Part shown: positions 11,194 to 21,262 of the stretch, piece after piece | Numbering within the stretch: the first letter of the stretch is position 1 | Layout of the letters: each line of letters starts with the position of its first letter | DNA from: Cristatella mucedo | Taxonomy: Eukaryota > Bryozoa > Phylactolaemata > Cristatellidae | Length of the DNA stretch: 64,000 nt | NCBI GenBank assembly: GCA_009760855.2 | Contig: WPIO01000018.1 | Coordinates: 1,381,001-1,445,000 of the forward strand | Reading direction: 5' to 3' | Notes under the pieces: model-generated | What the model saw: only the letters and a program-made list of their open reading frames with translations | The model's database searches: none | Told to the model about the DNA's origin: nothing | Position numbers and translations under genes: made by a program

Positions 11194-13444
11194 GCATAGC
11201 GATGTACGGCCTAAACGGATATTGATCTCTTCGCCGCGAGAAAAAAATACTTCTTGACGCAGTGCTCAAACCCAGAACTTGAGTCGTGAAGTATGAGCGC
11301 ATGGACGTTTAGCTAAGACAGCATATACTCTCGTTTCGGCTGCGATTTTCCAGAGGCGTCGGCGTAGGAACAGTGGTGTGATGGCGGAAGAGTATAGGAG
11401 GACAATGAGGAACATCTGAACCCGGGCAGCACTCATGCAGCAGACTGCTATCAATGAGATGAGATCGGTTGAGGAAACCCGTTTGTGAAGACTGTTCCAT
11501 TAAAAGTAATCCACTTTTGCGCAGATATACACTTGCAGGACGAGTGCCTAAAGCTTTCAAACTACCAACATAACGAAATCCGTCGACTTTAGAATATTTA
11601 AAAATGAAGCATGTAGCCAGCCTAATGCAGATAATACTGCGCTTAAGAGCAGTAAACCGCCAGTGAATGAACTATCAACGTAGAAATACAGTAGCAGTCG
11701 GATGGGAAAGGCTAAGCTTACTCACTGTAGCCCAGCTAGTTATAGACGGCAGCCCACTGTCATTGAAAACCTCTACAATTCTGCCTGTAAAATGTCCGCT
11801 CATTAAAATCTAAGGGGTTACTTATCCGCGATCAGGCTGTTCAGCGGAAGCTGGATGCATTTCTGCAGACCGAGACGTGGATGATGGCATACTCTAGTCT
11901 GAGACTGTCCCTTCCGTCTTCTCATTCTTTTACTTCGCCTCGGCTGGAAAGGTGTGTGGCGGCGTTGTTTTTTGCTGCTCGTGATTTGTCTTCCGTCAGA
12001 TGTGTAGCTTTGTGCGAGGGCTATCGCTTGAATAGGTTGCAAAAACATCACGATGCAAGAAAATGCCTCTGACAGTTATGATCTACTGACATCCTTCTGG
12101 TTGACAACCTTGTTTACGGAGTTCCTCACTAAAAATGTGTGTGTGTGTGAATTGCCTGTATTGAGAGAAGAACACTTCAAAAATCACGATGGCAGCCATA
12201 GAGATTTCCATGTCCACTGGTTTCTTAACTGTTGGTATAAGTTCAATTCGGTCAACACGTTAATCACATTACTCATGTCGGTGGCCATGTCTCAGATCTC
12301 TTTATCCCCCTAAGAATATCTGCCCGACTTATTTTGTTTTGTGCCAGCTGAACATCTCTGATCATTGCTCACTCTCGTTTACTGTTCCTGTGTCGCTGTA
12401 CTGCAAGGTAACGTCGAGTTTGTCCACCCACGCAACTTAACTAGCAATAGCTGGCAATCTGGCAAAATTCTTGAAATATTTCTCGGCAGTTATTCTCGAT
12501 TGCACCCAAACTCGGCCGACAGCCTCGATGCCCTCACGGCCGCAGTGCACATGAAACTTAGGAGTGCCCGTGAGAGCATATTCTCGTAAATTCTGTCCTT
12601 TTCAAGAGTATTTGAGGTTCCTTTCAATTTATCAAACAAATTCAAATGATGCACCGTGTTAAGCGCAGGCTTGAACGCCGTTTGAAGAGGAGACTGATGA
12701 CAAAGCAGAGAGAGAGAGAGAGTGTAAGAGATCCTCCGTTTTTTAGGTCCCGGAAGTCCAATACCCGGAAGCTTGGAAAAGTAGGACCAGAAATATTTCA
12801 GCAGGGATTCGAGCCACACCACATCACTGAAACTGAGCCCTATCGTGTAACCAAGGACGTGGCACGCAGCAACGCTAACGGGTATGCCACAGCCTTGTGC
12901 TGATGCATGTACCAGCTGCCTTAGGCCCATTGTGCCCGATACTCTACTTGAAAACAACGATCGGTCTGGCGGATGAGACACTGGCGCGATTCAAATCTTA
13001 CTTGCCCAATGAAGTTTAATACGTGCCGCTTGGAGGTCTGGTCTCACACACCGGGCCAGTCACAGTGGAATCCTACAAGGGTCCATCCTCGGTACTTGTG
13101 TTGCTGTGTTCCGTTTATGCGCTCTTTTTGTAGGCTCTTGCATGTGCTTATTTGCTCTGCACGGTCTGTGTCCACGTGGTTGGTCGGGGTTTTTAAAATT
13201 AAAGAAGGAGCAGCGGAGGCAATACTCGCGTAGATCAGTCAGCGTTTTAATTCCAAGTAGGACTGTCGTGCTGGGGTAAACTCAATCTGGAGCCGCATAA
13301 CCTTCGGAAGTGCTAAGATAACCCGATTCTTAAATTCATCCTGTGATTGGCCACGCAACCTACTGGTTTCAGCAGATTCGTATCGCTTAAGATTACAAAA
13401 ATGGCCATTTTGCTCAGTTCACTTTTGCGAGCCTACTTGAATTA
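11194..13444. other. Unassigned stretch
   Basis: Moderate composition with no recognised repeat. Short (GA)n at 12709-12722. ORFs on both strands reach at most 163 codons (12490-12981, -), with no known domain and no visible exon structure. A single-copy exon cannot be excluded. Confidence 0.4.
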
Positions 13445-14550
13445 CCTACTTGAAAAACCTATACCTTATATACATGAGCACGCAAAGGGAAAATCGCAGG
13501 GACCCACTAAATGCAGTCATAAATAGGTGCGTTTTTAAGCTCCTTTTAAATGCGGTCAAGCCGGGGGATATCGTGATGCAATTTAGGGGTGAGTTCCGAG
13601 ATTTGGGAGCATACGAACTAAATGCACAGTCTCCAAATGATATGAGGTTCGCACGAGGTATAAGTAAACGGTTATATTCCAAAAAGCGGCTGGTACGTTG
13701 CTTGGACTGATGGGGGCGTAGATCTGATAGGTAGGCTACAGTCAAAGAGTAAAGGGACCTTAAAGTGAGTAACAAAACCATGAAGCAAATCCGTTACTTG
13801 ACTTCTAGCCAGTGCAGTTTGGCGAGAAGTGGTGTGATGTGGCGACTGCGAGGCTCATGGCAGGCAAGCCCTAGCTGCAGAGTTTTGCACCTGCTGTAAG
13901 TGCCTGATTACACATGCTGGTGGGCCAGCGAGCAGTTAGTTACAGAAGTCAAGATGGGACGTCACTAGTGCATGGACCAACTTAGATGTGATATCCCTGT
14001 GCAAGCAAGCTAGAATCTTAGCAATGTCACAGTGTTATGTAGCTGAAAGTAGGCCGACTTGATTATGGAGCTGATGCGATCGTCTAACCAAAGGTCACTT
14101 TGGAACGTGATATCTAGATTTCTTGCAGATTCAACAATAGATATGCTGGCAGAGCCGATTTTGAGCGTTAGCCTTGCCAATTTCTGAATCACACCTGGTT
14201 TGCACATAACTAGTAAGTTAGTTTTATCATCATTTAATTTAAGAAAATTTGCCACTAGCAATGTGTGGATGTCATCAATACATGCAGCAAGGGAGTTGAG
14301 AGAATTCGAGGTGCTCGAAGTCTGACAGAGGGATCAAAGCAAAGGTACAAATGAGTGCCGTCCGCATAGAATTGCAAGCCTATATTGTGCTCGGCAATCA
14401 CATCGGCAAGAGGGAGAGTATAAACCATGAAAAGAACCGGGCTAGCACGGAGCCCTGAGGTACCCCATATTTCAGAGGTACCTCGGATGACATTCGTTCA
14501 TTCTCGTCAATACTCCGGAGTCTCCCTCTGAGATAATACCTGAACCATTG
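13445..14550 (-). mobile_element. CR1/L2-like LINE fragment with RT motif
   Basis: Minus-strand copy covering the end of the ORF back to the reverse transcriptase palm. Translation near 14440-14480 gives PLKYGVPQGSVL, the conserved QG motif of LINE reverse transcriptases. The ORF is broken by several frameshifts (separate open pieces at 13446-13781, 14010-14261 and 14398-14550). The 5'-most part gives the ALQWF phrase, where Rep-3 sequence takes over. Confidence 0.88.
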
Positions 14551-14606
14551 CAGAGCAGCTCCTGCTGCCGACAGTGGCACATGTTTCCATCCATCCTGGG
14601 CCGCTA
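14548..14606 (+). repeat. Rep-3 copy, left part (split by transposon)
   Basis: CTCCTGCTGCCGACAG ... CATCCTGGGCCGCTA aligns with 7548-7588 of the best Rep-3 copy. The alignment stops exactly at the TA that flanks the pogo-like element and resumes at 15251. Confidence 0.6.
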
Positions 14607-14730
14607 ACATTTTTTAAGATTATAAGTCGCACTTTTTCAATTTATTTTGGAAAAAATGAATCTACGACTTACTACACTGCATGTCGAATAATGTCAAAGT
14701 TAAAAAAAACTATTTCTCTACTTATCTATA

Positions 14731-14888
14731 CTAGGTACGGTGGTTGCTTTCACAACCTCGGTCCCGAGGTTGTGGGTTCGATTCCTGCGGTGGGCGATTC
14801 TTTATCGCCACTGCAAGCGGTGGTGATAGCCGCAAAGGATCTTCCGTCACTATACAAAAAGATGCTGTTTAATCAGCTAGGATTTTTT
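14731..14888 (+). mobile_element. SINE family 1, nested in the transposon
   Basis: Plus-strand copy lacking about the first 20 bases. It has the head hairpin CACAACCTCGG / CCGAGGTTGTG, a B box GGTTCGATTCC and the body GGGCGATTCTTTATCGCC. It ends with the 3' hairpin GCTGTTTAATCAGC and a short T run. It lies wholly inside the pogo-like element, so it arrived later. Confidence 0.88.
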
Positions 14889-14979
14889 TATACTGCTCAA
14901 CTTGTTCGCATGGTACTACCTAGTTTGTACTAAAATTTACTTTAGCTGACCATAAACCTTAAAATTACGAGTTTCAAAC

Positions 14980-15111
14980 ATGCTGGGTGGAACTGAAGAT
15001 AACACAGTCTATGAGGAAAGTGACAAATCAGACATTGAGAGCGCTGCCGAAGACTGTGAAGATTTTAGCAGTGATACTGAGGACGAGTTTCTTTGTAAAT
15101 GTGATGATTAA
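14980..15111 (+). pseudogene. Short acidic ORF, possible transposase C-terminal remnant
   Basis: Forty-three codons from ATG to TAA. It begins MLGGTEDNTVYEESDKSDIE and ends DEFLCKCDD, with 17 of 43 residues Asp or Glu. It sits between the TIRs about 140 bases from the right end, in plus orientation. An in-frame stop lies 27 bases upstream of the ATG. A strongly acidic tail is compatible with the C-terminus of pogo-like transposases, but no catalytic DDE part is present, so it cannot be active alone. It could also be a chance ORF. Confidence 0.4.
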
Positions 15112-15250
15112 AGCAAGCTTATATAAATAAAAAATGAGTTACATTTATTCAGTAATCGTGTTTTCAAATATAAATTTTTTTCAAAATTAGTTTTTATAAA
15201 TTCTGGGTGCAACCTATACTTGTGTATGACTTATAATCTTAAAAATATGG

Positions 15251-15430
15251 TAATTCCTTGCTACTCACTACCTCGACGGCTTTCCTAACTCAGCTATGCT
15301 TCTCACTTTCTCATTGTTGTGGGAGAGGAAGTCTGTTTACTGCCTCATGCCTAAACAAAATCCACACAAGCTTTGAGTGAGCTATGGGAAACTCTGGCTT
15401 TATGGAGTTACAGACGGAGATACATAATAC
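15251..15430 (+). repeat. Rep-3 copy, right part
   Basis: It resumes Rep-3 after the transposon: TTGCTACTCACTACCTCGAC, GCTATGCTTCTCACTTTC, TTTGAGTGAGCTATGGG, ATGGAGTTACAGACGGAG. The TATA position is degraded to CTATGGG. Confidence 0.75.
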
Positions 15431-15799
15431 ATACATCGTCTAAGCAGGCCTGAACTTTCGGCGGTGCTACGTAGCTGACATCAAATCGCTTTGACGACTG
15501 TGACGACGATGCAGTCGGCTAGATAAAGCTTACCTTGAACAGTGCATCCGAATTTCGTGCAAACTGTAGAGGAAAATTGCTTGCTGAGCTCATTCTGATG
15601 GCTAGATTCTTTAATTTGCGAGCAAGGCAGTGTTGGCTTTTAAGTTGCCGATAAGTTACGTCGGATTTATCTTAATACTCAATTTAAACAAATTTGTTGT
15701 CATCATCTCTGCGAAAGTTAGCAATGCGCGCATCAAGGGGATAGAGCTAGTTCGACGTGCGGGAAGGCAGGGAGGTTTTGAAGCACAAGCACAGCTGTG

Positions 15800-16431
15800 G
15801 GTGTATGTGCGCGCGCGCGCGAAGCGTGTGTGCGCGTGTGCACATGAGCTTACGTGTGTGCGAGTTGTGGATGTTTTTTGTGTGTGTTTGTGCGTGTGGC
15901 TGTTAGTGCATGGGTGCGTGTGTGCGCGCGTGCGTTTGAGTGCGTGCGTTTATGCGTGTGTGTCTGCGTGTGAGTGAGTGCGTGCGTGCGTACGTGTGCG
16001 TTTGTGTGTGTACGCATGCGTTCGTATGTCTGTGAGTGTGCACATGCGCTTACGTGTGCGCGTGTTGTGTTTTTTGCGTGTGTTTGTGCGTGTGCGTGTT
16101 AGTGCGTGGGTGCGTGCGTGCGCACGTGCGTTTATGCGCGTGCGTGTATGCGTGTGTGTCTGCTTGTAAGTGCGTGCGTGCGTGTGCGTTTGTGTGCGTG
16201 CGCGTGCGTCCGTGTGTGTGTGAGTGCACATGCGTTTATGTGTGTGGGTGTTGTGAGTTTTTTGCGTGTGTTTGTGCGTGTGCATGTTAGTGCATGGGTG
16301 CGTGCATGCGCACGTGCGTTTGTGCACGTGCGTTTATGCGTGTGTCTCTGCGTGTGAGTGAGTGCGTGCGTGCGTGCGCGTTTGTGTGCATGCGCGTGCG
16401 TCCGTGTGTGTGTGCGCGCGTGCGTGTCGCT
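15800..16431. repeat. TG/CG-rich minisatellite with higher-order repeat
   Basis: About 630 bases of TGCG/TGTG steps. Within it a longer unit recurs three times, anchored by CACATG..CTTACGTG at 15841 and 16041 and CACATGCGTTTATG at 16227. Each is followed by TTTTTTG(C/T)GTGTGTTTGTGC and GTTAGTGC(A/G)TGGGTGCG. Unit length is roughly 186-200 bases. Open frames run through it in several frames on both strands because of the composition. They are not genes. Confidence 0.92.
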
Positions 16432-17340
16432 CAAAGCACGGCGTTCGCGCTCAGCAGCCGACCGAGCTGCGCTCCGTCTGCGCCGGACCGAAGCGAGTGG
16501 CATTCTGTCCGCTTCACAGCCGCCGCCGCCAATACGTTCTGCCTTACTCCGCCCGGCGACTGGCCACTAGCAGCCGCGTGCCGGGGCTGGGCCTATCGCG
16601 TTTCAGAAGCCCGTAGCGGAGCCCGCGCCTATGGCGGGTAGTGTCAGTCGGCGAGCTAACGCCGAGCTACGCGGCTTCCATTAGGCGGCGCCCGAATTGC
16701 GGCGGGCGCCGTAGCCGCGAGCCGCGAAGCAGGCTGCACTCGCCGACTCCTCTAAAACCGGAGCGAGCTACGGCAAGCTACTGCAGCGGCCGCCGGCGGG
16801 CTTCCACGGCGGCCGGAGTGTTTCAGCACACCTCCTATCTCGCTTTTTCTGCAGCGAGCGGGCGCTAAATAGAATAAAATAAATCCTAGCTGATTAAGCA
16901 GCCTCTTTTTGTATAGCGACAGTAGAGCCTTTACGGCTATCGCCGCCGCTTGCAGTGGCGATACAGAATCGCCCACCGCAGGAATCGAACCCACGACCTC
17001 GGTCCCGAGGTCGTGAAAGCAACCGCCTTACCTCGGGTCCCATCACGGCGCACCAATATAAAGCAGACGTTGGAACTCCGCGCGAGGCCAAAACCACAAG
17101 GATGACGCGCGGTGCTAGCTGGCGGTGCGACCCGACGTCGCTTTGAGCCCCGGTCGCTGCCGCCGCGCCCGTCGCGCCGCGTCCACCACCGCTGCGTGCG
17201 AATCAAGCAAGAACAACCCGCACCCTCCGCCCTTTCGTCTGCGGCTGCGAGGGCGGTCCTCCGACCAAAGGAGTGTCGCGTCCGTCCGCTAAGCCGCAGC
17301 GGAGCGCGACGCTTTCGCGCACCGCTGTGTAACTGAATTA
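16430..17340. other. CpG-rich block containing a SINE-1
   Basis: Dense CpG sequence starts abruptly at the end of the TG/CG minisatellite. Apart from the SINE-1 at 16880-17056, nothing recognisable is present. ORFs on both strands overlap and are unrecognised. Confidence 0.5.
16880..17056 (-). mobile_element. SINE family 1
   Basis: Minus-strand copy that looks well preserved. It has the 3' hairpin AGCTGATTAAGCAGC at 16889-16903, the body with GCGATACAGAATCGCCC, the B-box complement GGAATCGAACCC, and the head inverted repeat ACGACCTCGG / CCGAGGTCGT. It lies inside a CpG-rich block. Confidence 0.9.
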
Positions 17341-17441
17341 TGCGCTCCCACTCTCGTCCGGGCGAATGCTGACATCGTTGGGTGACGTCAGTCGGCGTGC
17401 GTTGATGCTCTTAAAAGTCGGCCGGCGAGTCATCCATCTAC

Positions 17442-17474
<33 letters not shown>

Positions 17475-17953
17475 AATCGCCGAACGATTTCGCGCGTCGA
17501 GCGAAGCTCTTCCAGGGAGCTTCTCGCGCGCATCTTTCAGCGCTGCTGACGCGCGAACGTGAGAGGAATGAAGCGCTGCTGAAGTAGGCGACGACGAGGA
17601 GCGACGACGAGGCCTCGGAGCGACGGACGCAGGAGGCGAGGAGCAGCAGCGAGCAAGAGCGAGCGCTACGCGTCCGGAGACCAAAGAGGCGCTCGCCGAG
17701 GAAGTCGTTCGGGCCACCCGTCCGCTGCTGAGGAGCGTCGCGCAGCATTTGCACACCGGTCGCGAGACGCTCCCTCGCAGCCGAGCGAGTGCGATTGCTC
17801 GAGACGACTGTCGCGTCATGCGCCTGGCAGCGGATGCCATGTGTCGCCAAGCCTCCTCGCGCGCGGCGCGAGCTGGCCGCAAGCCTGCGACGGCCCCCTC
17901 ATGCGGGCGCGCGAGTAGGCGACGGGTGCTCTGAGCGAGCGCGTCTTCTCTCC

Positions 17954-18001
17954 TCTCTCTCTCTCTCTCTTTCTGCCTCAGTCTCTCTCTCTTTCTCTCG
18001 C

Positions 18002-18093
<92 letters not shown>
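17954..18093. repeat. (CT)n microsatellite
   Basis: About 140 bases of CT repeats with a few TTTCT, TGTCT and TGCC interruptions in the first third. The last 70 bases are nearly pure. Confidence 0.97.
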
Positions 18094-18098
<5 letters not shown>

Positions 18099-19567
18099 AA
18101 GACGCAGCAGCGCCTAAGCGAACGTGCGAGTGCAAAAAAGAACTCGGGTCTCTCTCTCGCACGCGCTCTGCTTACCGGATGAGCACCGTCTACGGCGAGG
18201 CGGCCGAGCTGAAGCTGAGGCGACGGCGGACGACGGCTCGCCGGCTTCGTTGGGCTGTCAGCTTCTTCCATTGATAGGACGGGCCGTGAGCCGGCGCCAC
18301 CGCCGCCGGCGCTGAGCGACGCGTGAGTCCGTGAAAGCAGCCGTCGTCGCTGGACTCTTCGGCAGCCGACGGTCAATCGCTGTCAAGAAGGAATCGAAAG
18401 GGCGACGCGCGCGTAGACCCCAGAGGCAGCTCACTCCCCGCGGCAATTACTGCGCACCTAGTCTATGCTTAAAGGTGCGCCGCGCAATTTTTCTATCCGA
18501 CGGGCAAATTGCCTTCCGCAGCCGATCGGCGGGCGTGCGGGCTGGCCTTTACCTGCTCAATTAATCCGGATGCGCAATACGCTCGCGACGTCACCAAACT
18601 CGTGCGGAGCGCGCGCGCCCATTTTCATTATCATTATAGACGCCCACCGCACCGACGGGCGGTAGGAGTGCTACGCATTCATGGCCAAGTGTTTGCCTCG
18701 CCTCCGCGAAATCAAGTGTGTCGCGTCTCGCATGCCACAGCCTGCCTGTCTTGCTGCGATCATTTGAGGCCATCGTAAAGTACCGCCCTTAAAGGGTCAG
18801 TAGTTTCTTGCTCGGGTGGGACCTGGGTGCAATGTGAATACCAATCGCGTTCGCTCAGGCGCAGCAGTTGCGGAGATGCATTTACGCTTTGCATGAAAAC
18901 TAGACACACTCCTCTCTGTTTAGCGATTTCATAGCATTAGCCTGCTATCTCACGACGTGGCCGCACGCGCGGACGGGCAATCGCAATAAAAAAGCGGTGA
19001 TAAGCGAGACGATCTGTCGGCTGTATAAGATCGCGCGCGAACCACTTAGCGGAAAGATCGTGCGCATAATTGTCCTCCAGCCGCCGACAAGACATAGTTA
19101 TCGATCGAGCCTTGTCAGCTTCAGCACGCGTCACGCATTGTGCCGGCCGGGACAATCTCGTTGATCGCCAACACGCCCGAGCTGCAGCCGAATTCGGTAC
19201 GCCTTTAAAGTACGCGTGCCCGAATGGTGGCGGCGGAAGCTGGCTCGCTCTGCCGGCTTCTGTGCTCTCAGCGGCAGCTCGGCACGCCCACAGCTATTGC
19301 AAGCAAACTTGCCGCTCAGGTACCTCCGGCGACGCACGTGCTATGCGTCGACTACACGCCTTCATTGGGAAACCTCATCAGCGCGATCGGCGAGCCTCCG
19401 AACGACGACGGCGACGCCGGCCGCGAAGCTCCCTCTTGGTGGCACCCGCCTGCATGCTAGCGCTTGCCCGTCGGCGTGCGCCCCCGCAGTTGCATTTCTA
19501 GCCAGTTCGCAGCGAGAATTAAGCAAGCCCGACGCAGCCGGCCGCGCGTGGAACGCTGTGAGTATTT

Positions 19568-19737
19568 GAGCCGTAATGGCTCACTGGGTAAGGCGGTTGC
19601 GTTTCACGACCTCGGCCCCGAGGTCGTGGGTTCGAATCCTACGGTGGGCGATCCTTTATCGCTATTGCAAGCGGTGGTGATAGCCACAAAGGCTCTTTTG
19701 TCGCCATACAAAAAGCTGTTAAATCAGGTAGCATTGT
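19568..19737 (+). mobile_element. SINE family 1, best copy
   Basis: Plus-strand copy with an intact-looking Pol III promoter: A box TGGCTCACTGG at 19577-19587 and B box GGTTCGAATCC at 19629-19639. Between them is a perfect inverted repeat, ACGACCTCGG-CC-CCGAGGTCGT. The body follows (GGGCGATCCTTTATCGC, AAGCGGTGGTGATAGCC, AAAGGCTCTTTTG), then a 3' hairpin region AGCTGTTAAATCAGG. The head is tRNA-derived by structure. The parental tRNA is not identified. No clear target duplication. Confidence 0.92.
19577..19639 (+). promoter_or_regulatory. Internal Pol III promoter (A and B boxes) of SINE-1
   Basis: The A box TGGCTCACTGG and B box GGTTCGAATCC match the tRNA-type internal promoter consensus. 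The first bases of the two boxes lie 52 bases apart, within the usual range for tRNA genes. Confidence 0.75.
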
Positions 19738-19755
19738 TATCCGCCTCTTCTGCTG

Positions 19756-19790
19756 CTGAGGAGGGGATCGTACGTAGATCCCCCCCTCAG
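19756..19790. other. GC-rich inverted repeat
   Basis: Fourteen-base arms CTGAGGAGGGGATC (19756-19769) and GATCCCCCCCTCAG (19777-19790) pair with a single mismatch around a GTACGTA loop. It begins 19 bases after the SINE-1 ends. Confidence 0.75.
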
Positions 19791-19959
19791 CGAGCGGGGT
19801 AGCTCGTCAGTGCTCAGGTGAGGCCTCGCAATGTCGCAGCGCTTCTCGTCGTTTCTGCTAGTCTCCGAGCTACCGAATTTTGACTGCGACGTTTTTCGAC
19901 TCCTGAGCCGAGAGCGGCGGAGAGGGCGGCGCAGTGCCGTAACGGAGGTGCGAGCTACA

Positions 19960-20210
19960 CAAGCCGAATTATGGTAGTTAGCTATTATTCGCGATTATGA
20001 GATCATGCGTGGGCTTATTGCCGAGGCCGTATAAAAAGGCCGGCGCCCTGAGATAGTGGGCAGTGAGGATTCAAGACTAGAGGCATTGGCGTTGGAGCTG
20101 ACGTGATCTCTAGGCCGCATTGTCGGTGGGGTACGTCTTGAACCGTCCGCAGCTGTTAAATAGACTTGTCTGCATTGTGGATACAGACACGTGATAGGCT
20201 ACGCTACGCG
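19960..20210 (+). promoter_or_regulatory. TATA-bearing segment, possible solo LTR or promoter
   Basis: CCGTATAAAAAGGCC at 20028-20042 is a strong TATA-like element. About 120 bases further lies TTAAATAGACTTGTCTGC, which resembles the polyadenylation region of LTRs. No paired LTR, primer binding site or gag/pol is seen, so an isolated promoter is equally possible. Confidence 0.25.
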
Positions 20211-20520
20211 CGCTCGTCTTCGCTGTCTAGTTTCTGCTGCTGCTGTCGGCAATGCTGCGTGCATAGGTGCAGCACGTAAAAGTAAGTAGCCTCGCCACAA
20301 GGTTCAGGCGTCGCCGGTAGTCATCGCGCGTCGGCTGAGAGACTAGCGCCGTGCGAGCGCCGCGTTGGCGGCCTAGTTATGACCGTGGACGTGGAAGCCG
20401 CTCAGCGAGCGTTCGCAGCCGTGCGTCGCCTGGCTCGCACTGCTGAGCTGCTCTCAACAAGGCTAGTGACGCTGTCGCTGCGAAATTGTAAAGCGGTCGC
20501 AATTTCGGACCTGGGCGACA

Positions 20521-21178
20521 CTTCTAGCGAGAGTGCAGTAGAGCGGTGGAGCGCGGTAGGGAAAGAGAGAATGAGCAAGAAAGCAAGAGAAAAGAGAGGG
20601 AAGCGGAGAGCGAGAGAGGTGCTTCGGTGGAGAGAAGAAATGAGGAGACAATAGGCAAAAGGGATGGTGAGTGGGAAAGGGGAGAGAGAGAGAGGGAGAG
20701 AGAGAGAAAGAGTGAGAGAGGGTGAGTGAGAAAATAGTGCAAAGCGAAAAATACAGATGGCAGATAATATTAGAGGAGAGAGGGTTGAGGAGACGAAGAC
20801 TTAGCCCGTGTCATGGTAAGATAGCTACTTTATAGACGTTTCTATAAAAATCTGCCTACCTGAGAATCGTCTGCTCACTGCATCAGACCGTTAGAAATCT
20901 TTAGAGTTTTATATAGACTATCCTTCAGGTAAGACGCTAAAGTCGTTCAAGAAAATTCGACCTTCTGAATCGCTAGGGGATTCATAGATGATTCAATGGG
21001 CACGAAGGGATCAGCCTCAAGGTCGGCCGCGTTTTCACAGCTGCTTGCGACAATCAAGTCAGATTCTGCCAGCAAGACTCTCTGCCACCTGGCTGCAGCA
21101 CCCGACCATAGTAATACGAGAGTACTTTGGCCGCTTCTGTGCACACAAACAAACACGCACGGGCAGGCACATGCGTGC
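20521..21178. other. Purine-rich and unassigned stretch
   Basis: GA-rich from 20545 to 20730, with (GA)n at 20682-20722. The remainder is unassigned and AT-richer from about 20740. Open frames here are low-complexity. Confidence 0.5.
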
Positions 21179-21262
21179 GCACGCACACACACACACGTAC
21201 ACACACACACACACACACATACATATCGACACACTCACACTTTCACTTACATGCACACGCAC
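21179..21262. repeat. (CA)n microsatellite
   Basis: Impure CA repeat with CG, TA and TC interruptions, about 80 bases. Confidence 0.93.

Larger units (their letters stand above)
14607..15250 (+). mobile_element. Tc1/mariner-superfamily (pogo/Tigger-like) transposon remnant
   Basis: Terminal inverted repeats are visible. The left end is ACATTTTTTAAGATTATAAG (14607 on), and the right end read in reverse is CCATATTTTTAAGATTATAA (15250 back). They share TTTTTAAGATTATAAGTC. Both ends are flanked by TA (14605-14606 and 15251-15252), the target duplication typical of Tc1/mariner. The interior is about 480 bases once the SINE-1 at 14731-14888 is removed, so this is an internally deleted, non-autonomous element. 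A short acidic ORF at 14980-15111 may be the end of a former transposase. Superfamily placement rests on TIR plus TA. The pogo-like subtype is inference. Confidence 0.8.
17340..20520. other. Long CpG-rich block
   Basis: CpG-dense over most of its length, with a (GCG)n run at about 17449-17472, a (CT)n tract at 17954-18093 and a SINE-1 at 19568-19737. Many overlapping ORFs (up to 170 codons, both strands) encode Arg/Ala/Ser-rich sequences typical of untranslated GC-rich DNA. None has a recognisable domain. Confidence 0.5.

Noticed and set aside
15630-16503. Cys/Val/Arg-rich ORFs and their His/Thr-rich antisense
   Set aside because: Produced by the TG/CG minisatellite. Three or more frames are open together.
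19570-19650. Genuine tRNA gene
   Set aside because: The A and B boxes are good, but the anticodon arm region is a long inverted repeat, the same 170-bp unit recurs at about ten places, and the tail is SINE-like.
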